NCBI GenBank assembly: GCA_021810725.1
Contig: JAJZIE010000077.1
Span: 1 to 9,658 of the forward strand
Origin: Bacillota bacterium
GTDB lineage: Bacteria > Bacillota > Sulfobacillia > JAJZYS01 > JAJYTV01
Direction of reading: 5' to 3'
Length of the DNA: 9,658 nt
Part shown: piece after piece, positions 5,689-9,658 of the stretch
Layout: each line of letters begins with the position of its first letter
How positions within the stretch are numbered: the first letter of the stretch is position 1
Made by a program: the position numbers and the translations under genes
Notes under the pieces: model-generated
Databases searched by the model: none
What the model was told of the DNA's origin: nothing
The model's input: only the letters and a program-made list of their open reading frames with translations

Positions 5689-6357
5689 GTGCTAGAGGCA
5701 GAGGGGATTCGAGCCCGGGTCGATGCAGCATGTCGGGCGAGTGGGCGCCCGCAGGGATCCGTCCGCATCATCGCCGTCGCCAAGTTCCACCCGGCCGAGG
5801 CTGTCGCGCAGGCGGTGGCCGCGGGACTCGTGGACATCGGCGAGAACCGCGTCCAGGAGGCGCGGACGAAGATGCAGGCCGTTTCCGGTGCCACATGGCA
5901 CATGATCGGCCGGCTGCAATCGAACAAGGCGGCCCTGGCTGCGAGGATCTTTGCCTGGCTGCACTCACTGGACCGCCCGGAACTCGTGCCTCTCGTCGGC
6001 CAGGCCGCAGAGGCAAGAGAGCATCCGCTCGAGGTCCTCGTCCAAGTCAATCTCGCGGGAGAATTGCAGAAAGGGGGCTGCGAACCGGAGGCGGCGGCAG
6101 GTATCGTTGCAGCCTGCAGGGACTACCCGATGCTCAAGGTGCGGGGTCTCATGACCGTACCACCGGCCACAGGCGATCCACGCCCGTACTTCCGGGATCT
6201 GCGGACGCTCCTCTCTCGATTGCGCGAGACTTTCCCGGATCTTCCGCTGGACCAGCTTTCGATGGGGATGAGCGGCGACTTCGAGGCCGCCATCGCCGAG
6301 GGAGCGACGATGGTCCGCATCGGCACAGCCATCTTCGGTGCACGTCAGGGAGGTTGA
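5689..6357 (+). CDS. yggS: YggS/YlmE-family pyridoxal phosphate homeostasis protein
   Basis: This is a single-domain alanine-racemase-fold protein (COG0325) that binds PLP without known catalytic turnover and balances vitamin B6 and amino-acid pools. From GTG 5689 it is 222 residues (E. coli YggS 234, B. subtilis YlmE 230). The PLP-binding lysine is K32 in IIAVAKFHPAE. Other family motifs are DIGENRVQEA, WHMIGRLQSNKA, VLVQVNLAGE, KVRGLMTVPP, and LSMGMSGDFEAAIAEGATMVRIGTAIFG at the C-terminal phosphate site. I prefer GTG 5689 over TTG 5647 because GAGAGG at 5674-5679 lies nine bases before it and the N-terminus then matches the family length. TTG 5647 has only AGGAAA. Its place between ylmC-type genes and sepF matches the ylm cluster of Firmicutes. 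It ends four bases before sepF. Confidence 0.93.
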   Translation: MLEAEGIRARVDAACRASGRPQGSVRIIAVAKFHPAEAVAQAVAAGLVDIGENRVQEARTKMQAVSGATWHMIGRLQSNKAALAARIFAWLHSLDRPELVPLVGQAAEAREHPLEVLVQVNLAGELQKGGCEPEAAAGIVAACRDYPMLKVRGLMTVPPATGDPRPYFRDLRTLLSRLRETFPDLPLDQLSMGMSGDFEAAIAEGATMVRIGTAIFGARQGG

Positions 6358-6361
6358 GGCG

Positions 6362-6799
6362 ATGGGTCTCATGGACAAGCTGATGAACCTGATCGGGATC
6401 GAGGAGGTCGAGGAGGAGCCGGAAATCGAGCCGGTCGCGGCGCAGCCGCGCACCAGCGTCGAGCCGCGCGGCCGCAAGACGTCGCTTGTCAGTCTGCCGG
6501 GAGGGGGTAGGCCGGTGCGGGTGGTCGTAGCGGACCCCACTTCGTTCGACGAGGTTCAGTCCATCGCCGATCAGCTCAAGGGCCGCAGGCCCGTCATCGT
6601 CAATCTCGAGGCCATGGACAAGGAACCCGCGCAGCGCCTGCTGCACTTCCTATCCGGCACGATCTACGCCCTCGACGGCCAGATGCAGCGCATCTCCACA
6701 AGCATCTTCCTTTTCGCGCCGCCGAACGTGGAGGTGGCGTTGCGCGAGCAGCGCGAGGAAACCCCCAAGGAGAGGACCGTCGGCCTCTTCGGGAAGTAG
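6362..6799 (+). CDS. sepF: SepF, membrane-tethering FtsZ partner
   Basis: SepF anchors FtsZ filaments to the membrane and shapes the septum in Gram-positive bacteria. The protein is 145 residues. The N-terminal MGLMDKLMNLIG is the amphipathic membrane-binding helix. An acidic, flexible linker follows (EEVEEEPEIEP onwards to about 50). The core dimer domain runs from about 51 to 130, with PVRVVVADPTSFDEVQSIAD, RRPVIVNLEAMDKEPAQRLL, HFLSGTIYALDGQMQRIS and IFLFAPPNVEV. The glycine in the ALDGQMQRI turn corresponds to the position needed for dimer-dimer contacts in Bacillus. ATG 6362 has AGGGAGG at 6347-6353, inside the end of yggS. A GTG at 6338 is in frame but would put residues ahead of the membrane helix. 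The FtsZ in this window carries the C-terminal peptide SepF binds. Confidence 0.96.
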   Translation: MGLMDKLMNLIGIEEVEEEPEIEPVAAQPRTSVEPRGRKTSLVSLPGGGRPVRVVVADPTSFDEVQSIADQLKGRRPVIVNLEAMDKEPAQRLLHFLSGTIYALDGQMQRISTSIFLFAPPNVEVALREQREETPKERTVGLFGK

Positions 6800-6805
6800 A
6801 CGGAC

Positions 6806-7075
6806 GTGGGGGCGCTGGTCTACAGCGTTCTGGCGCTGATCGGCAACATCCTGACGCTGCTCCTGATCGTCCGCGCCGTGCTGAGCTTCTTGGCGCCGCC
6901 GCGGCCGTCGTCTCCGCTCTATGAGCTCGACCGCCTGCTCCACCGGGTGACGGAACCAGTGCTCGAGCCCATCCGTCGGCTGATGCCGGATACCGGCGTC
7001 ATCGACTTTTCGCCGCTCGTGGCCCTCGTGGTCATCTGGCTTGCGCTTCTCGTCCTGCGCAACCTGCTGCTCTGA
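6806..7075 (+). CDS. yggT: YggT/YlmG-family small membrane protein
   Basis: An 89-residue protein with two membrane helices (about 5-28 and 66-88) joined by the hallmark segment with YELDRLLHRVTEPVLEPIRRLMP and IDFSPLVALVVIWL. The family is spread through bacteria and chloroplasts, where it has been linked to nucleoid and division organisation and osmotic tolerance. Its biochemical role is unresolved. The start is GTG 6806, six bases after sepF, with GGGAAG (6791-6796) at the end of sepF as the nearest ribosome site. Position directly after sepF is the Firmicutes ylmF-ylmG order. Confidence 0.93.
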   Translation: MGALVYSVLALIGNILTLLLIVRAVLSFLAPPRPSSPLYELDRLLHRVTEPVLEPIRRLMPDTGVIDFSPLVALVVIWLALLVLRNLLL

Positions 7076-7090
7076 AAGGGGTTCTAGACC

Positions 7091-7564
7091 GTGGCCCTTA
7101 CCCCGAACGACATTCACAACAAGGAGTTTCACCGCGGTTTCCGGGGCTACGCCGAGAACGAGGTGGACGAGTTCCTCGATGAAGTGGTGCGGGAGTTCGA
7201 GGTGCTGCTGCGCGAGCGGCAGGAACTGAGACTCCAGGCCGAAGAGGCGGAACAGCGTCTGTCCCGGTTCCAGGAACTCGAGGAGCACCTGCAGCGGGCA
7301 CTCGTCGTCGCGCAGCAGACCGCCGACGAGGTGCGCCAGAACGCGCAGCGGGAGGCCGAGCTGATTACGCGCGAGGCCCAGCAGCGCGCCGAGCAGCTGA
7401 TGGACGAGGCGAGGGCGCAGCTCAAGATCCTTGAGCACGATCTCCTCGAACGCCGGCGCGAACTCGATGTCTGGAAGGCCAAGGTGCGCTCGCTGCTCGA
7501 GTCCGAACTGGCGCTCCTGGCCGACGAAGGCGGCTCCACGGCCGCCGCGACCCGGGAAGAGTGA
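7091..7564 (+). CDS. divIVA: DivIVA, negative-curvature membrane scaffold protein
   Basis: DivIVA marks poles and nascent septa, controls Min-system placement in rods, and tethers the chromosome pole during sporulation. The protein is 157 residues (Bacillus 164). The N-terminal lipid-binding domain MALTPNDIHNKEF followed by RGFRGYAENEVDEFLDEVV is nearly identical to Bacillus, including F17 and R18 at the membrane-inserting tip. Residues from about 30 to 140 form a long coiled coil rich in E, Q, R and L, with QRALVVAQQTADEVRQNAQ marking the second segment. The start is GTG 7091, nine bases after AAAGGGG at 7075-7081. In Bacillus the S4-domain gene ylmH lies between ylmG and divIVA. Here there are only 15 bases. 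Confidence 0.95.
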   Translation: MALTPNDIHNKEFHRGFRGYAENEVDEFLDEVVREFEVLLRERQELRLQAEEAEQRLSRFQELEEHLQRALVVAQQTADEVRQNAQREAELITREAQQRAEQLMDEARAQLKILEHDLLERRRELDVWKAKVRSLLESELALLADEGGSTAAATREE

Positions 7565-7566
7565 AC

Positions 7567-8436
7567 ATGAGCGAGCGGGGGTCGGCGCAGGCGCCGACCC
7601 TCTTTCCTGTCGGCGGCCCGGAGCTGCGGCCGGGCCCGGAGCCCGTGGTCCTGGTGGAGGGCAGGGCGGAGAGGTGGCTCGGCGAACTGCCGGCGGGCTC
7701 GGCGCAACTCGCCTACGTCGATCCGCCTTTCGGCACCGGCAAGCGGCGCACGAGCAGCGCGGGCAGCTACGAGGACCCCGGGCGCCATCCGCGGGAGTAC
7801 GCGGAGACGCTGCGCCCGCTTCTCGATCTCCTTTGGCGGGCCCTGGACGCCCGCGGCACCCTGCTCGTCCACCTCGACCACCACGCCAGCCACTACGTCA
7901 AGGTGCTGCTGGACGAGGTCTGCGGCATCGACTCCTTCCGCAACGAGATCGTCTGGTGCTACAGCGGCGGGGGCGTTGCGCGCAGCGACTACGCGCGCAA
8001 GCACGACGTGATTTTGCGCTACGCCAAGGGCGAGCCGAGGTTCCACGTCGAGCGCCGTCCCTTCAAGGAGAACACGCAGGCCGTCGGTCGCCACTCGACC
8101 TATGCCAGGGAGGTGGCGATCGACCTCGCACGGGGGACCCCTCTGACCGACTGGTGGACCGACATCCCGACGGTCACGGGGTGGAACCCGGAGCGGACCG
8201 GCTACCCGACGCAGAAACCGCTCATGCTACTGGAGCGCCTGATCGCCACCTGCTCGGATCCGGGCGACCTCGTGCTGGACCCCTGCTGCGGCTCCGGCAC
8301 GACCGCGGTGGCGGCGAGACGCCAGGGGCGCCTGGCGCTGGTCGGTGACGTCTCGCCGGCCGCGCTTGCGGTCTCGGCCGAGCGCCTGCGGGCGGCGGGC
8401 GAAGAGCTCCGGCGGGTCAGGTGGCCAGAAGTCTGA
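7567..8436 (+). CDS. Site-specific DNA methyltransferase, beta class (N6-adenine or N4-cytosine)
   Basis: The 289-residue protein has the catalytic motif IV LAYVDPPFGTGKRR (DPPF at 52-55) before the SAM-binding motif I LVLDPCCGSGTTAVAA (D238 onward), the order that defines the beta class. GYPTQKPLMLLERLI, shortly before motif I, is the usual SAM-site helix of N6/N4 methylases. DPPF favours adenine methylation over cytosine (SPPY-type), but that is not decisive. ATG 7567 is preferred to GTG 7561 because GGAAGA (7556-7561) then serves as ribosome site. It starts two bases after divIVA, implying the same transcript. No restriction enzyme gene is adjacent in the window. Its recognition sequence cannot be read from the sequence. 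In Bacillus ileS follows divIVA instead. Confidence 0.9.
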   Translation: MSERGSAQAPTLFPVGGPELRPGPEPVVLVEGRAERWLGELPAGSAQLAYVDPPFGTGKRRTSSAGSYEDPGRHPREYAETLRPLLDLLWRALDARGTLLVHLDHHASHYVKVLLDEVCGIDSFRNEIVWCYSGGGVARSDYARKHDVILRYAKGEPRFHVERRPFKENTQAVGRHSTYAREVAIDLARGTPLTDWWTDIPTVTGWNPERTGYPTQKPLMLLERLIATCSDPGDLVLDPCCGSGTTAVAARRQGRLALVGDVSPAALAVSAERLRAAGEELRRVRWPEV

Positions 8437-8449
8437 GCACCTTGTTGGG

Positions 8450-8455
8450 TATAAT
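8450..8455 (+). promoter_or_regulatory. Candidate -10 element (TATAAT) upstream of ccmF
   Basis: A perfect TATAAT sits 13 bases after the methyltransferase stop, an uncommon word in such GC-rich DNA, and a start near 8462 would leave a short leader for ccmF. No good -35 hexamer is found at 16-18 bases upstream, and the TG of an extended -10 is one base out of place. The call is therefore a candidate only. Confidence 0.45.
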
Positions 8456-8472
8456 GGGCTGCAACCCCGGCC

Positions 8473-8491
8473 GAAGGAGGAGTGGGCCATC
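8473..8491 (+). promoter_or_regulatory. Strong ribosome site positioned for an ATC start codon
   Basis: GAAGGAGGAG at 8472-8481 is a near-perfect Shine-Dalgarno. Eight bases after AGGAGG (8475-8480) lies ATC at 8489 in the ccmF frame. No ATG, GTG or TTG occurs in that frame at a useful distance. GTG 8482 is out of frame and touches the ribosome site, and the first in-frame TTG is at 8519. Confidence 0.6.
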
Positions 8492-9658
8492 TCTCTCGCG
8501 AGCCTAGGCACGGATCTCTTGCGCCTCGCGGGGATCGCGGCGCTCTATTCGGTGGTGGCCTACGCCATCGGGCACGTGAAGCGCATCCCGAGGCTGACGG
8601 AGAGCGCCCGCGGCGCCGCGATCGGCTTCTCCCTGAGCGTGATCGCGGCGGCGACGGTGCTCTGGCGTGCCCTCGTGACGGACCAGTTCGGCCTGCTCGC
8701 GGTGGCCCAGGAGACGTCGCGCACCCTGCCTCTCGCCTACAAGATCTCGGCGTTCTGGAGCGGCTTTTCGGGCTCGCTCCTGCTCTGGCTCCTCGTGCTG
8801 GCGCTCTACATCCTCTATGCGACGCTGCGCCCGCCGCGCCACGATCCCGAGCTGCAGGGGCCGGCGATCGCAGTGATGGAAGTCGTGGCGCTGTTCTACC
8901 TCTACGTCGTCAATTTCGTCTCGAGCCCGTTCGCCCAGAGCACGGGCCAGGTCTACGAAGGGGCCGGACTGAATCCTCTGCTGCAGTATCCCGAGATGAT
9001 GATCCACCCGCTGCTGCTCTACGCCGGCTACGTCGGCCTCACGGTGCCGTTCGCCTATGCCATGGCCGCCCTGCTGCTGGGCAGGCGTGACCTCGGCTGG
9101 CTCCTGCAGACCCGCCGCACGACTCTCGTCGCCTGGCTCTTCCTGAGCGCCGGCATCACGCTCGGCGCGCACTGGTCCTATCGGGTACTGGGCTGGGGCG
9201 GCTACTGGGCGTGGGACCCCGTCGAAAACGCGGCCTTCCTGCCGTGGGTGACCGCGACCGCCTTCCTGCATTCCGCGAACGTGCAGCAGCGGCGGGGACT
9301 GATGCGGGCCTGGAACGTCATCCTGGTGGCCGCCACGTTCCTCCTGACCATCCTCGGCACGTTCATCACGCGCTCGGGCATCGTCAACTCGGTCCACACC
9401 TTCTCGAACGAGAACGGCGTCTGGCCCTACTTCCTGAGCTACCTCGCGGTGGCCGCCGTCCTCAGCGTCGTCCTCATCGTCTATCGCCGGGAGCTGCTGC
9501 GGGACACTGCGCAGGCGGCCGGCGTGGTCTCGAAGGAAGGCAGCTTCCTCGTCAACAACGTGCTGCTCGTCGGTCTCGCGGTGGCGATCCTCTGGGGCAC
9601 GCTCTACCCCTTGATCAGCCAGGCGACGGGCGGCCTGCCGGTGACGGTGGGACCGCCG
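8489..9658 (+). CDS. ccmF: CcmF-type cytochrome c maturation protein (haem lyase subunit), N-terminal 390 codons
   Basis: CcmF is the polytopic membrane protein of System I cytochrome c maturation that attaches haem to apocytochrome. The frame is open to the window edge, so the gene is cut off on the right (full family members are about 600-700 residues). It shows an N-terminal LGTDLLRLAGIAALYSVVAY segment, many membrane helices, a first-domain ISAFWSGFSGSLLLWLL, an IHPLLLYAGYVGLTVPFAYA segment, and the WWD-like haem-handling signature WGGYWAWDPVENAAFLPW. TRSGIVNSVHTFSNENG follows. The WDPVENAAFLPW form separates CcmF from CcsA/CcmC (WDPKE). Two usual CcmF motifs are altered (GQEGSLLLW becomes GFSGSLLLW, IHPPMLY becomes IHPLLLY). 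It appears to start on ATC. TTG 8519 is the fallback but would drop the conserved first LG. Confidence 0.9.
   Translation, partial: MSLASLGTDLLRLAGIAALYSVVAYAIGHVKRIPRLTESARGAAIGFSLSVIAAATVLWRALVTDQFGLLAVAQETSRTLPLAYKISAFWSGFSGSLLLWLLVLALYILYATLRPPRHDPELQGPAIAVMEVVALFYLYVVNFVSSPFAQSTGQVYEGAGLNPLLQYPEMMIHPLLLYAGYVGLTVPFAYAMAALLLGRRDLGWLLQTRRTTLVAWLFLSAGITLGAHWSYRVLGWGGYWAWDPVENAAFLPWVTATAFLHSANVQQRRGLMRAWNVILVAATFLLTILGTFITRSGIVNSVHTFSNENGVWPYFLSYLAVAAVLSVVLIVYRRELLRDTAQAAGVVSKEGSFLVNNVLLVGLAVAILWGTLYPLISQATGGLPVTVGPP

Noticed and set aside
8482..9090. Plus-strand open frame starting at GTG 8482 as the real gene here
   Set aside because: Its start touches the ribosome site and its product is arginine/glycine-rich without domains. 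The overlapping frame from 8489 encodes clear CcmF sequence.

Overview
This window is a high-GC (roughly two-thirds G+C by eye) chromosomal segment carrying the cell-division and early-sporulation core of an endospore-forming Gram-positive bacterium. The evidence is an intact spoIIGA-sigE-sigG set with spoIIR, found only in spore-formers, next to sbp-ftsZ and a ylm-type block (ylmC, yggS/ylmE, sepF, yggT/ylmG, divIVA). High GC plus a System I cytochrome c maturation gene (ccmF) suggests a deep-branching, GC-rich Bacillota lineage (Limnochordia-, Symbiobacterium- or Thermaerobacter-like) rather than Bacillus or Clostridium. This placement is inference. All genes are on the + strand.

Layout: (1) 1-1710 holds the tail of a DUF881 protein, the small basic membrane protein Sbp and FtsZ, closed by a strong intrinsic terminator. 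(2) 1822-4878 holds the sigma-E/sigma-G switch: SpoIIGA (pro-sigma-E protease), pro-sigma-E, sigma-G, and SpoIIR, the forespore signal that activates SpoIIGA. A very good sigma-F-type promoter and a Shine-Dalgarno-masking hairpin overlap each other in the 57 bases before sigG. (3) 4928-7564 holds a PRC-barrel YlmC/YmxH protein, an uncharacterised lipoprotein, the PLP-homeostasis protein YggS, SepF, YggT and DivIVA, tightly packed. The Bacillus ylmD and ylmH genes are absent from their usual places. (4) 7567-8436 is a beta-class DNA methyltransferase with no restriction partner in view. (5) From 8489 to the window end is the N-terminal part of a CcmF haem-lyase-type protein, apparently starting on an ATC codon.

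How they work together: FtsZ, SepF, Sbp, YggT and DivIVA serve septum assembly and placement. The polar septum made during sporulation then sets up the compartment signalling encoded in the middle: sigma-F activity in the forespore would give sigG-spoIIR mRNA, SpoIIR is secreted to the intermembrane space, SpoIIGA in the mother-cell septal membrane is activated, and pro-sigma-E is cleaved. The most interesting reading is that protease, substrate, signal and next forespore sigma factor are contiguous. In addition, the sigG control region looks built so that sigma-F-initiated mRNA is translated while read-through mRNA from spoIIGA-sigE is masked. I saw no tRNA, rRNA, CRISPR array, insertion sequence or phage gene. 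No gene-free stretch exceeds about 110 bases.
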